A DNA stretch of 64,000 bases, taken from contig MGWR01000070.1 in assembly GCA_001801085.1 (NCBI GenBank), forward strand, positions 36,933 through 100,932, given 5' to 3'. Of the stretch, positions 39,501 to 47,365 are shown one piece after another. The stretch comes from Gallionellales bacterium GWA2_60_142. GTDB lineage: Bacteria > Pseudomonadota > Gammaproteobacteria > Burkholderiales > Gallionellaceae. The position numbers and the translations under genes are program-made. Every line of letters starts with the position of its first letter. The stretch's first letter is position 1. The notes beneath the pieces are model-generated. The model had not been told where the DNA came from. It did not search any database and was given only the letters and a program-made list of their open reading frames with translations.

Positions 39501-40207
39501 TCCTGCGGCGCTTCCAGGAAGGATTACTGGGCTTCCAGAGCAGCATCAACGGACTCTCGACAGAGCTCCAAAACAGCCTGGAATCGGACATGGTGTTCGA
39601 GGCGATCCGGCGGCTCTCGTTACGCCTGTCTGCACTGGTGGGGCGGCGCCCCTATTGGGACGCTCTCGTCCGCGTCCTGACGGAACATGACCGCTGGCAG
39701 GAAGCCGGGTTTGCCGGCTTGCCGGGCCATGCCCTGCTGGAAGAACTGCAGGATTTCGCCCGCCATCTTCCGGAAGGCGAGTTGGCCGAAAATCCAGAAA
39801 CTCTCATGGATCTGGAGATAGAGGTAGACGATGGCACCGAGGTCAAACGCGTCCGCAACGAGACCGACCTCAAGCAGGTATCGAGCAATGGGCTGAGCTA
39901 TCTGGTGCTGTGTCTGATCTTCGTCGCCTTCGCCAACCGCGCGCGGCGCAACAGCGAGTCAGCCGACATCTGGCTCACCTGGGCGCTCGACGAGATCGGC
40001 ACCATAGATGAAGGTAATTCCAGAGCCTTGCTGGCGATGCTTAACCGCAACCGCATCCGCCTCGTCTCGGCAAGCCCGGAGGCGAAGGAATCTTTGCAAA
40101 CCCTGTTCGATCACCGCTATGAAGTGCTCCAGGATTTCGAAATCCGCCGCATCCTCAGCGAGGACGAACTACCCGGTCTGCTTGCAGAGGTCGCCGATGA
40201 GCGCTGA
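36569..40207 (+). CDS. SMC-like ATPase of a Wadjet/Mks-type system (JetC/MksB-like)
   Basis: 1212 residues from ATG 36569 (MPSLRKLIVIDSYAASRIREVRLDGHVHVSGRNGRGKTT), the start that fits the family N-terminus; the track start at 36410 adds 53 residues of poor character. Walker A is GRNGRGKT at residues 31-38. A long coiled-coil region follows, with a central hinge-like break around WHTNIAKVVREDLLLRTDLSP. The C-terminal head has an ABC-signature-like SSNGLSYLVLCLIF, Walker B IWLTWALDEIG and SASPEA. The protein should be the DNA-loop-extruding motor. The next gene overlaps by 11 bases, so the operon is translationally coupled. It is not MukB or SbcC, given the partner genes. Confidence 0.87.
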   Translation: MPSLRKLIVIDSYAASRIREVRLDGHVHVSGRNGRGKTTLIRLIPLFYGEQPSRVVRSSGSVVRSLREFMFSRSTSYVAFEYENHDGVKLAVLHYGSDNSPQYHLADGPYTKDIFVENDQLIEGRHLNARLRTLGRNPSGALGVLQYRAVIQGTAARLNAPEHRPLVRRFALVATRSRLAGIERISSGMFSKDITFVALKRMAASVARNEEDNEIVLKLSRKELEGFLPDFKAYHAAMALEPAFQAANAAYVQGNTARQHQTRAAGKLKHLVQALGWLHGTLRQKALDAEDALSALQREQREALAALDLEAQTLADEIARLDNEIKLADREEKQWNDKDIHALIALVARRSALEKEVADLRERQTKLLAQADSVDRKYQALFAEEKSRRKQLEADAQERLNTITSELNGEAETLAADRETAISALDDAQATETDTANDAWQAATAIVSDIDQALAQLTPDAELAGLVSVAKTALEAASSALLQAATEAAHALLSVEQAENRLTQQAQQTTQLAQKHAQAKDRHSHLLLLENPSHDTLLHHLRTHLPDWHTNIAKVVREDLLLRTDLSPDSTGQGDDSLYGLALDLARIEAGRAASEQSLAAEIARAKTNEDEAQLAWKNAERERDALAKALDAARDLHRTRIAEYSRCKNEQEHCRQAVGATEKRRDEELDQRRGQLYTQRAEAAVIALSRKQAIEGLRRSHEQARKTVKSGFDQRAQELRKRQQGAKDRHTEELAQLEVAKCKALEGLEKLRLSDLTQAGVDTAALKILEGELAAAKQTAESAQQAAPVVESYQRWLVRVPVQRETHRHQRQQKVAEADTQESLRKEQTARFKARIENQQTVCETAKQAANLAHQRLEQAETAQQARLAGIEADISGEAVEVAVHWLLPDILSELDAATGQLREQERLLRQHLGTLVRTFRKPEYAATKVGEFATNIADDYWSEAWRTLDVFGDWYGDAHAQQRDVLAGSLRNGCGILRRFQEGLLGFQSSINGLSTELQNSLESDMVFEAIRRLSLRLSALVGRRPYWDALVRVLTEHDRWQEAGFAGLPGHALLEELQDFARHLPEGELAENPETLMDLEIEVDDGTEVKRVRNETDLKQVSSNGLSYLVLCLIFVAFANRARRNSESADIWLTWALDEIGTIDEGNSRALLAMLNRNRIRLVSASPEAKESLQTLFDHRYEVLQDFEIRRILSEDELPGLLAEVADER

Positions 40208-40862
40208 TCGCTTTCAATCCATCGCCACCTGTTTGCTGCGCGGCGGCTTCATCAACCGTGCATCCGATCCGGAGTTGTTCGACTATCTGGAAGAGCCTGC
40301 CAATGTCGATGGCATCAACGACTTTCTCGGCCGTCTGGGGCTGCTCGCGCTGCGCACCGCGAGCGGCGAAACCTGGTTTGCCGCCCTGCGGCGGCTGGAT
40401 GACTCGAACCGCAATGCCGCGCGCGAAACCGCAGTCCAGGCCAAGCGCGAACTGCGGCACTGGGTCGGCTTCCTCAAGCTGACCATGGCGGCGCTGAGCG
40501 AGCCAGCGCCGGTAGCCGGAGCACTGCTCCACGCCCACCGCCTTAACGATGCCGTGCATGAAAATCTCAACCTGCAGGAAACTTTGCGCACGCTTTGCCA
40601 GCGGCTGCGCAGCACCCCGGATGCTTCGTTGCAAAAGATGCTCGAACTGGTCATCAACTGGGCCGTCCGCCCGGAACAAGGGCTACTGGAACTGATAGAC
40701 GAAGAAAAGGGCATCTACCGCCTGACCGGCAAGGTAGATTGGGTGCTGGACATGATCCTGTCCATCGACGAATCGCTGGAGCGTCAGACACCTTCTATCC
40801 CCCGCTCCGCCGCCAGCTCTCCCATGCCGCCAAGCACATCTCCGGATGCGCCCGATGCGTGA
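40197..40862 (+). CDS. Small subunit of the SMC complex (JetB/MksE-like)
   Basis: 221 residues from ATG 40197, overlapping the SMC stop by 11 bases; the track's 40008 start runs back into the SMC gene. The N-terminal part (FQSIATCLLRGGFINRASDPELFDYLEEPANVDGINDFLGRLGLLALRTASGETWFAAL) reads like a winged-helix MksE/DUF4194-type kleisin-interacting protein. The Pro/Ser-rich C-terminus is probably disordered. I assign the role from size, position and fold pattern, not from a signature motif. It overlaps the next gene by 8 bases. Confidence 0.7.
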   Translation: MSADRFQSIATCLLRGGFINRASDPELFDYLEEPANVDGINDFLGRLGLLALRTASGETWFAALRRLDDSNRNAARETAVQAKRELRHWVGFLKLTMAALSEPAPVAGALLHAHRLNDAVHENLNLQETLRTLCQRLRSTPDASLQKMLELVINWAVRPEQGLLELIDEEKGIYRLTGKVDWVLDMILSIDESLERQTPSIPRSAASSPMPPSTSPDAPDA

Positions 40863-42129
40863 GCACATTCTCAACGTCATCCAGGCGCTGCACCAGAACC
40901 GCGAACTGATCGCCGATGCCTATTGCCGTGGGCAAGGCGTCGCCCCGGAGAAGGAAACCGAAGCGGCCTTCACTCGCCTGCTCAAGGTGAAAGCGCTGGC
41001 GCCCTACATCGAGGGCAGCTTCCGCTTGGATCGGCGCCTACGCGTGTTTTTCGACCGCGCGGTGAATCGCGTCAAAATTTACGGCAACTCCACCCATTAC
41101 GCCCATGTCGTCGGCAAGCTGGAGGGCATGCTGGAAGCCTATCAAGGTGCAATGATCGCCGCCGATGCGCAAAGCCAGGAGGAATGCATAGACGAGATCA
41201 TCGACCTGTGCGACGAATTCGCCACCGGCATGAAAGAGGACATCGAGCATTTCCGCATGGTGGTCGACACCCGCAAAGGTTTCTCGGGTGGCGCTCTCAA
41301 GGACAGGCTGTTCCACAATAGGAACTACGTTGCACAAGCCTCCCAGATGGTAGAGGCAGTTGGGTTGCTCGACCAAGCAGACTTGCTGGATGCCATCCGG
41401 GGCTTCATGGAGCTCACCAATGTTCTCCAGCGGCATCTGTACAACCGCGTCGAAGGCAGCGACGATCTGCGCCGCCGCCTGTTCGAGGTCCAACAGGCAC
41501 TGAACGCCGCGCTGTTCGATCTCCAGGCCGCGCATCATCTGGTGGAAGTGCTGCTCCGTCTCGACGACCGCCTTGTGCGCCAAGCAGATTTCGAGCCACC
41601 GGTCTGGGAGGATGACGGCAACCTGCCCGACATGCTGTTCCGTTTTCCAGGTTTCCCGCTGCCAAGCTATCCCGATCCGAACGGCGACGACAGCGGCGCA
41701 CTGCTGTCGCTGCTGATGGAAATCCGCGACGACCGGCGTCCGTCCGCCCGCCCCACAGCACCGCGCGCTGGTTGCCTCGATGACGCTGGCGAACCGCCTC
41801 CCTCCAAACCCAGCCCGAGCGAATTCCGCCGCGCCTTGAATTTGCTGCTCGCCGAGATCGACCATCATGCCGTAGCGATTTCGGTGATGATCTGGCTACG
41901 CACCCACCGAGAGCGTGAAACGCTTTATCCCTACTCGCCGGTAATCTGGTTGGGCACGCTCTCGTGCGCCATCGACAACGGGCTAACGGCACCGGACGGC
42001 TGGCGCTATCGGCACCAAGTGGCCGCTCCCGACCTACGCTGGGAAACCCCAGTGCTCACCGACATCTGGCTGGAACTCCATGCTGCCGATACAACACATC
42101 CAAGCGTTGCTGCGCGCGTGCCAGTCTGA
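40855..42129 (+). CDS. Kleisin-like subunit of the SMC complex (JetA/MksF-like)
   Basis: 424 residues from ATG 40855 (MREHILNVIQALHQNRELI); ATG 40846 would add three residues. The N-terminal half is almost all helical with long amphipathic stretches (HVVGKLEGMLEAYQGAMIAADAQSQEECIDEIIDLCDEFATGM). A variable Pro/Asp-rich middle comes next, then a C-terminal segment that could be a winged helix. Size and position fit the MukF/MksF-type kleisin that bridges the SMC heads. No sharp motif proves this. Confidence 0.68.
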   Translation: MREHILNVIQALHQNRELIADAYCRGQGVAPEKETEAAFTRLLKVKALAPYIEGSFRLDRRLRVFFDRAVNRVKIYGNSTHYAHVVGKLEGMLEAYQGAMIAADAQSQEECIDEIIDLCDEFATGMKEDIEHFRMVVDTRKGFSGGALKDRLFHNRNYVAQASQMVEAVGLLDQADLLDAIRGFMELTNVLQRHLYNRVEGSDDLRRRLFEVQQALNAALFDLQAAHHLVEVLLRLDDRLVRQADFEPPVWEDDGNLPDMLFRFPGFPLPSYPDPNGDDSGALLSLLMEIRDDRRPSARPTAPRAGCLDDAGEPPPSKPSPSEFRRALNLLLAEIDHHAVAISVMIWLRTHRERETLYPYSPVIWLGTLSCAIDNGLTAPDGWRYRHQVAAPDLRWETPVLTDIWLELHAADTTHPSVAARVPV

Positions 42130-42913
42130 CAATGGTCGCCGCCCCGCCAGCAAGGCGGCGCAGGCGCTCGCCGACTCATTGGGGTTTGGGCGCATCGTTG
42201 GCAAGCAATGGCTGGTTTCGGATCACGACCGGGAGAGAATCCGCGTCTATCTGCAACAGGTAGAGGGCATTGACCCCGCCACGCCGCCCGATGCGTGGAG
42301 CGAACGCACCCGCATCGGCGCCGCCGAGCTGGGACGGAACGAGAAACTGGCGGGACGACGGCCACGCGAAGACCGGCTTGCCCTGCGCGGGCCAACCGGA
42401 TTACGCCTAGGCGAGACGCTGCTTCCCCTTCCCGGACAAGCCTTCCTCGACATTCCATTGGCAGATGCGGCCTGCCTTCGTTATGACTGCGCTGTCGTGG
42501 TGGAAAACTTTGAAGCGTTCATACACTATGAGAACGCAGCAATCGAGTTGCCGTTTCCGCAACCGCTCATCATTTTTCGCGGAGACAGTGTCAATACGAC
42601 TGACACGGTGCTCAAGTTCCTGCATGCCGGCAAAGCGCCGGTCATTGCGTGGCCGGATATGGATGCCGCAGGCCTGCTGTATGCGTCGAGCCTGCCGCGC
42701 TTAGCCGGAATCATCGGGCCGAAGAAGCCGCAAGAATGTCTCTCCTTCTATGGGAGGGACGATCTTTACCTCGGACAGCTACGGGAGCTCGATGCTCTGC
42801 ATCTATCGGGAAAGAGCATCGCTTTGGAGGATTCGGTTCGAAAAAACAGGAAGGGGCTCGATCAGGAACGGATGATCTCGGCTGCAATTCCGCTCATCCT
42901 CTGGACGACATAA
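42080..42913 (+). CDS. Compact Toprim nuclease of the Wadjet-type system (JetD/MksG-like)
   Basis: 277 residues. The C-terminal half has the Toprim signature of the JetD family: a strand ending in the catalytic Glu (CAVVVENFEAF), then PVIAWPDMDAAGLLYASSLPRL with the DxD pair. It would cut circular DNA handed over by the SMC motor. The N-terminal part (about 120 residues) includes a possible helix-turn-helix (KAAQALADSLGFGRIVGKQWLVSD). It is clearly shorter than typical JetD proteins, which have an additional N-terminal arm. The start overlaps the kleisin-like gene by 50 bases, unusually long, but no better start is present. It is the last gene of the operon. Confidence 0.82.
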   Translation: MLPIQHIQALLRACQSDNGRRPASKAAQALADSLGFGRIVGKQWLVSDHDRERIRVYLQQVEGIDPATPPDAWSERTRIGAAELGRNEKLAGRRPREDRLALRGPTGLRLGETLLPLPGQAFLDIPLADAACLRYDCAVVVENFEAFIHYENAAIELPFPQPLIIFRGDSVNTTDTVLKFLHAGKAPVIAWPDMDAAGLLYASSLPRLAGIIGPKKPQECLSFYGRDDLYLGQLRELDALHLSGKSIALEDSVRKNRKGLDQERMISAAIPLILWTT

Positions 42914-42979
42914 TCTACTTCAGATATGGCACTACGAAAATAAGCTGCGCCTTTTCCTCTGCTCGCAATTAGGTTTCTG

Positions 42980-44560
42980 TCACTCCCATTCGATCGTCGC
43001 TGGCGGCTTGCCCGAAATGTCGTACACCACGCGGTTGATGCCGCGCACTTCGTTGATGATGCGGTTGGACACCTTGCCCAGCAGCTCGTACGGCAGATGC
43101 GCCCAGTGCGCGGTCATGAAGTCCTGCGTCTGCACCGCACGCAAGGACACCACCCATTCGTAGGTGCGGCCGTCGCCCATCACGCCGACGCTCTTGACCG
43201 GCAGGAACACCGTGAAGGCTTGACTGGTCAGTTCATACCAGGTCTTGCCGCTGGCATCCTTCGTGTTGCGCAGTTCTTCGATGAAGATCGCATCGGCGCG
43301 GCGCAGCAACTCCGCGTATTCGCGTTTCACTTCGCCGAGGATGCGCACGCCTAGGCCGGGGCCGGGGAACGGGTGGCGGTACACCATGTCCGCAGGCAGA
43401 CCCAGCGCCACGCCCAGTTCGCGGACTTCGTCCTTGAACAACTCGCGCAGCGGCTCCAGCAGCTTCAGGTGCATGGACTCGGGCAGGCCGCCGACGTTGT
43501 GGTGCGACTTGATCGTGTGCGCCTTCTTGGTCTTGGAACCGGCCGATTCGATCACGTCCGGGTAGATCGTGCCCTGCGCCAGCCACTTGGCCTGCTGCAG
43601 CTTCGCGGACTCGCGCTGGAACACTTCGACGAACTCGCGGCCGATGATCTTGCGCTTCTGCTCAGGGTCGGAAACGCCGGTCAGGTGCTTCATGAACTCG
43701 TCGCTGGCATCGACATGGATCACCTTCATGTGCAAGTGGTTGCCGAAGGTCTCCATCACCTGCTCGCCCTCGTGCAGACGCAACAGGCCGTTGTCCACGA
43801 ACACGCAGATCAACTGGTCGCCGATGGCTCTGTGGATCAGCGCCGCCGCGACAGACGAATCCACGCCGCCGGACAGACCGAGGATGACTTCTTCGTCGCC
43901 GACCTGCGCCTTGATCTTCGCCACCGCCTCGGCGATGTAGTCCGGCATGTTCCAGTCCTGTCCGCAGCCGCAGATGTCGTGTACGAAGCGGCCGATGATC
44001 GCCTTGCCCTGATGGGTGTGGGTCACTTCCGGATGGAACTGCACCGCGTAGTAGCGGCGCGATTCGTCCGCCATCGCGGCGAACGGCGTCGCCTCGTTGG
44101 AGGCGATCACCGAGAAGCCGGGCGGAATCGCAGTAACCTTGTCGCCGTGGCTCATCCACACATCCAGCAGGCCATGGCCTTGCGCGTTGGTCTTGTCCTG
44201 GATGCCGTCGAACAGCTTCGAGTGTCCCTGCGCGCGGATCTCGGCATAGCCGAATTCGCGCACATGGCCGCTCTCGACCTTGCCGCCGAGCTGCGCCGCC
44301 ATGGTCTGCATGCCGTAACAAATGCCGAACACCGGCACGCCGAGATCGAACACGACCTGCGGCGCCTTGGGCGTCTCGTCTTCGTACACCGAGTTGGGCC
44401 CGCCGGACAGGATGATGCCCGCCGGGTTGAACGCGCGGATGTCCGCTTCGCTCATGTCCCAGGGATGCAGTTCGCAATAGACATGCGTCTCGCGCACGCG
44501 GCGTGCAATCAGTTGGGTGTACTGGGAACCGAAGTCGAGGATGAGGATTTTTTTGTGCAT
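42980..44560 (-). CDS. guaA: GMP synthase (glutamine-hydrolysing)
   Basis: 526 residues. It converts XMP to GMP using glutamine ammonia. The class I glutamine amidotransferase domain has nucleophile Cys in [12 protein letters not shown] and the His/Glu pair in [11 protein letters not shown]. The ATP pyrophosphatase domain has the P-loop [15 protein letters not shown]. The C-terminal dimerisation domain ends [13 protein letters not shown], the canonical end. It is downstream of guaB on the same strand, the usual purine pair. Confidence 0.98.
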   Translation of the reverse strand: MHKKILILDFGSQYTQLIARRVRETHVYCELHPWDMSEADIRAFNPAGIILSGGPNSVYEDETPKAPQVVFDLGVPVFGICYGMQTMAAQLGGKVESGHVREFGYAEIRAQGHSKLFDGIQDKTNAQGHGLLDVWMSHGDKVTAIPPGFSVIASNEATPFAAMADESRRYYAVQFHPEVTHTHQGKAIIGRFVHDICGCGQDWNMPDYIAEAVAKIKAQVGDEEVILGLSGGVDSSVAAALIHRAIGDQLICVFVDNGLLRLHEGEQVMETFGNHLHMKVIHVDASDEFMKHLTGVSDPEQKRKIIGREFVEVFQRESAKLQQAKWLAQGTIYPDVIESAGSKTKKAHTIKSHHNVGGLPESMHLKLLEPLRELFKDEVRELGVALGLPADMVYRHPFPGPGLGVRILGEVKREYAELLRRADAIFIEELRNTKDASGKTWYELTSQAFTVFLPVKSVGVMGDGRTYEWVVSLRAVQTQDFMTAHWAHLPYELLGKVSNRIINEVRGINRVVYDISGKPPATIEWE

Positions 44561-44588
44561 ATCAGGAACCGTGAAGGATGAAGTAAAA

Positions 44589-44635
44589 AAGGGGGAAGAG
44601 TGGTTGGAGCGTCTGCTCTTTTCTCTTTCCCCCTT
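44589..44635 (-). other. Purine/pyrimidine hairpin between guaB and guaA
   Basis: AAGGGGGAAGAG and CTCTTTCCCCCTT form a near-perfect stem with one bulge and a 22-base loop. It could attenuate, process or stabilise the guaBA transcript. There is no good T run, so it is not a standard terminator. Confidence 0.5.
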
Positions 44636-44650
44636 CGCTTTCCCGTAGTG

Positions 44651-46111
44651 TTAATCGATGTGGTAGTTGGGTGCTTCCTTGGTGATCTGCACGTCGTGCA
44701 CATGCGACTCGCGGATACCGGAAGAGGTGATCTCGACGAACTCGGCCTTGGTGTGTACGGTCGCGATGTCGGCGCAGCCGAGGTAACCCATGCTGGCGCG
44801 CAGACCGCCCATCAGTTGGTGGATCACCGCCAGCACGCTGCCCTTGTAAGGCACGCGGCCTTCGACGCCTTCCGGCACCAGCTTGTCCTGGTTGGCTTCG
44901 CCTTCCTGGAAGTAGCGGTCGCTGGAGCCCTGCTGCATCGCCCCCAAGCTGCCCATGCCGCGATAAGACTTGTACGAACGGCCCTGGAACAATTCGATCT
45001 CACCCGGTGCTTCTTCGGTGCCGGCGAACAGGCCTCCCAGCATCACCGCATGCGCGCCCGCCGCAATCGCCTTCGCGATGTCGCCGGAGAAGCGGATGCC
45101 GCCGTCGGCGATCAGCGGAACGCCGGTGCCTTGCAGCGTCTTCGCGACGTTCTGGATCGCCGCGATCTGCGGCACGCCGACGCCGGCGATCATGCGCGTG
45201 GTGCAGATCGAGCCGGGGCCGATGCCGACCTTGACGCCGTCGGCGCCATGGTCCAGCAGGGCTTGCGCCGCGCCGCCGGTGGCGATGTTGCCGCCGATCA
45301 CTTCTACCTGCGGGAAGTTATCCTTGACCCAGCGAACGCGATCCAGCACGCCCTGCGAATGGCCGTGTGCGGTATCGACCACGATCACATCGACGCCGGC
45401 TTCGGCCAGCAGCGCGACGCGCTCTTCGGTGCCTGCACCGACGCCGACGGCAGCGCCGGCGCGCAAACGGCCCAGACTGTCCTTGCAGGCGCGCGGATGT
45501 TCGTTGGATTTCAGGATGTCCTTGACCGTCATCAGGCCGCGCAGTTCGAATGCGTCGTTGACCACCAGCACGCGCTCGATGCGGTGCTTGTGCATCAGGT
45601 TGCGCGCCTCTTCTAGGCTGGCGTTTTCCTTGACGGTGATCAGCCGCTCGCGCGGAGTCATGATGTTCTGGACAGGTTGATCGAGATTATTCTCGAAGCG
45701 CAGGTCGCGGTTGGTGACGATGCCGACCACTTGCTTGCCCTGCACGACCGGCAGGCCGGAGATACGATGCTGACGAGTCAAAGCCAATACATTGCGCACC
45801 GTCATGTCCGGCGTGATCGTGATCGGGTCCTTGACCACGCCGCTTTCGAAGCGTTTGACCTTGGAGACTTCGGCGGCTTGCGCCTTATCGGTCATGTTCT
45901 TGTGCACGATACCGATGCCGCCCTCCTGCGCCAGCGCAATCGCCAGACGAGATTCCGTGACGGTATCCATCGCCGCTGACAGCAGCGGGATGTTCAGCGT
46001 GATATTGCGAGTGAGTTGCGTGCGCAGGGTAACATCGCGCGGCAACACATTGGAGTAGGCTGGGACGAGCAGAACGTCGTCAAAGGTCAGTGCTTTCTGG
46101 ATAATGCGCAT
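44651..46111 (-). CDS. guaB: Inosine-5'-monophosphate dehydrogenase
   Basis: 486 residues. It oxidises IMP to XMP with NAD+, the first step to GMP. The barrel holds [48 protein letters not shown] with the catalytic Cys, and GMGSLGAM. Two CBS domains are inserted near residues 95-205 ([59 protein letters not shown]). It precedes guaA with a 90-base gap and has a clear promoter. Confidence 0.98.
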   Translation of the reverse strand: MRIIQKALTFDDVLLVPAYSNVLPRDVTLRTQLTRNITLNIPLLSAAMDTVTESRLAIALAQEGGIGIVHKNMTDKAQAAEVSKVKRFESGVVKDPITITPDMTVRNVLALTRQHRISGLPVVQGKQVVGIVTNRDLRFENNLDQPVQNIMTPRERLITVKENASLEEARNLMHKHRIERVLVVNDAFELRGLMTVKDILKSNEHPRACKDSLGRLRAGAAVGVGAGTEERVALLAEAGVDVIVVDTAHGHSQGVLDRVRWVKDNFPQVEVIGGNIATGGAAQALLDHGADGVKVGIGPGSICTTRMIAGVGVPQIAAIQNVAKTLQGTGVPLIADGGIRFSGDIAKAIAAGAHAVMLGGLFAGTEEAPGEIELFQGRSYKSYRGMGSLGAMQQGSSDRYFQEGEANQDKLVPEGVEGRVPYKGSVLAVIHQLMGGLRASMGYLGCADIATVHTKAEFVEITSSGIRESHVHDVQITKEAPNYHID

Positions 46112-46137
46112 GTCAAACGGCCCTCGGCAAAGCGCGC

Positions 46138-46166
46138 ATTATACGCATGCCGGACGGACGGGTAAA
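46138..46166 (-). promoter_or_regulatory. guaB promoter
   Basis: On the minus strand TTTACC and a perfect TATAAT are separated by 17 bases, about 26 bases before the guaB ATG. Confidence 0.7.
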
Positions 46167-46203
46167 CGGCTCGTCCAAACTAGAGAGGAACCTCCATACC
46201 AGC

Positions 46204-46342
46204 CCCTCTCCTCAATCCTGATGGAACTACTAGCCATTCGACTAAGCCCGCAAGCGGGAAAGTCGCTGGTTATCTCCCGCAAATGGGGAGAGCGTAGCGA
46301 GGGGGCGCAGCCAAGCAAACGAATCGCTATGCGAATTTCTCG

Positions 46343-46345
<3 letters not shown>
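46204..46345. repeat. Dispersed non-coding repeat, copy B
   Basis: This is the same-orientation partner of 24370-24518. It fills most of the gap between guaB and glnB, and its last bases (GTTA) coincide with the glnB stop codon. It differs from copy A by a few short indels and about one base in five. Confidence 0.8.
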
Positions 46346-46693
<348 letters not shown>

Positions 46694-46753
46694 CTATGCA
46701 ATGGTTGGCAGATAAACGGGCGGCATTGTAGCAAGGCTTTGCATCTTGCAGCA

Positions 46754-47311
46754 TCAGTCCAATGAACAATAGACCACGCTAATAATTTCCAGCTCGGTGA
46801 CGCCGACCGGCGTGCGCAGGTTCGCAACCTCGCCCTCGCGCAACTTGGTCAGCGCGCGCGCCAGTGGCGACACCCAGCTGATACGGCCATTGCCGACATC
46901 GGCTTCGTCCACGCCGACAATGCTGTAAACGTTCTCGAAGCCCTTCTCGTCGCAGACCGTGACCGTCGCACCGAAGAACACCTGATCGCATTTGCCGCGC
47001 GTGGATGGATCGACTACTTCTGCCATGTCCAGACGCTTGCGCAGGAACCTCACGCGGCGGTCGATCTCGCGCAGACGCTTCTTGCCGTAGATGTAGTCGC
47101 CGTTCTCGGAACGGTCGCCGTTGGAGGCGGCCCAGGTGATGGTCTTCACCAGCGCCGGACGCTCGACCTTCCACAGATGATCCAACTCGTCGCGCAGCTT
47201 CTGGTAGCCGCCCGGCGTCAGGTAATTCTTGACGCCCGCAGGCAAAGGACTCGACGATTCCAGTTCGTCATCGTCGTCGCCGTCGGTCTCTTTGGTGAAT
47301 GCCTTGCTCAT
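46754..47311 (-). CDS. greB: Transcription elongation factor GreB
   Basis: 185 residues from ATG 47311 (MSKAFTKE); the track start is 13 codons longer. It rescues backtracked RNA polymerase by stimulating transcript cleavage. The N-terminal coiled coil has the acidic tip ASNGDRSENGDYIYGKKRLREIDRRVRFL, and the C-terminal FKBP-like part is FGATVTVCDE...DVGNGRISWVSPLARAL. The YIYGKKRLREID wording is GreB- rather than GreA-like. An extra acidic N-terminal stretch (KETDGDDDDELESS) is present. It lies 54 bases downstream of ppdK... start codon side reversed: ppdK ends just upstream of greB's start. Confidence 0.93.
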   Translation of the reverse strand: MSKAFTKETDGDDDDELESSSPLPAGVKNYLTPGGYQKLRDELDHLWKVERPALVKTITWAASNGDRSENGDYIYGKKRLREIDRRVRFLRKRLDMAEVVDPSTRGKCDQVFFGATVTVCDEKGFENVYSIVGVDEADVGNGRISWVSPLARALTKLREGEVANLRTPVGVTELEIISVVYCSLD

Positions 47312-47365
47312 GCCGGGAATTCTACAACAGACGCGGTGGTTTCCCGCCACGCAACTGCAGAATCG

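Noticed and set aside
36569-40207. SMC gene as housekeeping MukB, Smc or SbcC
   Set aside because: The overlap with small-subunit, kleisin-like and Toprim genes fits a Wadjet/Mks defence operon. MukB pairs with mukFE only, Smc with scpAB, and SbcC with sbcD.
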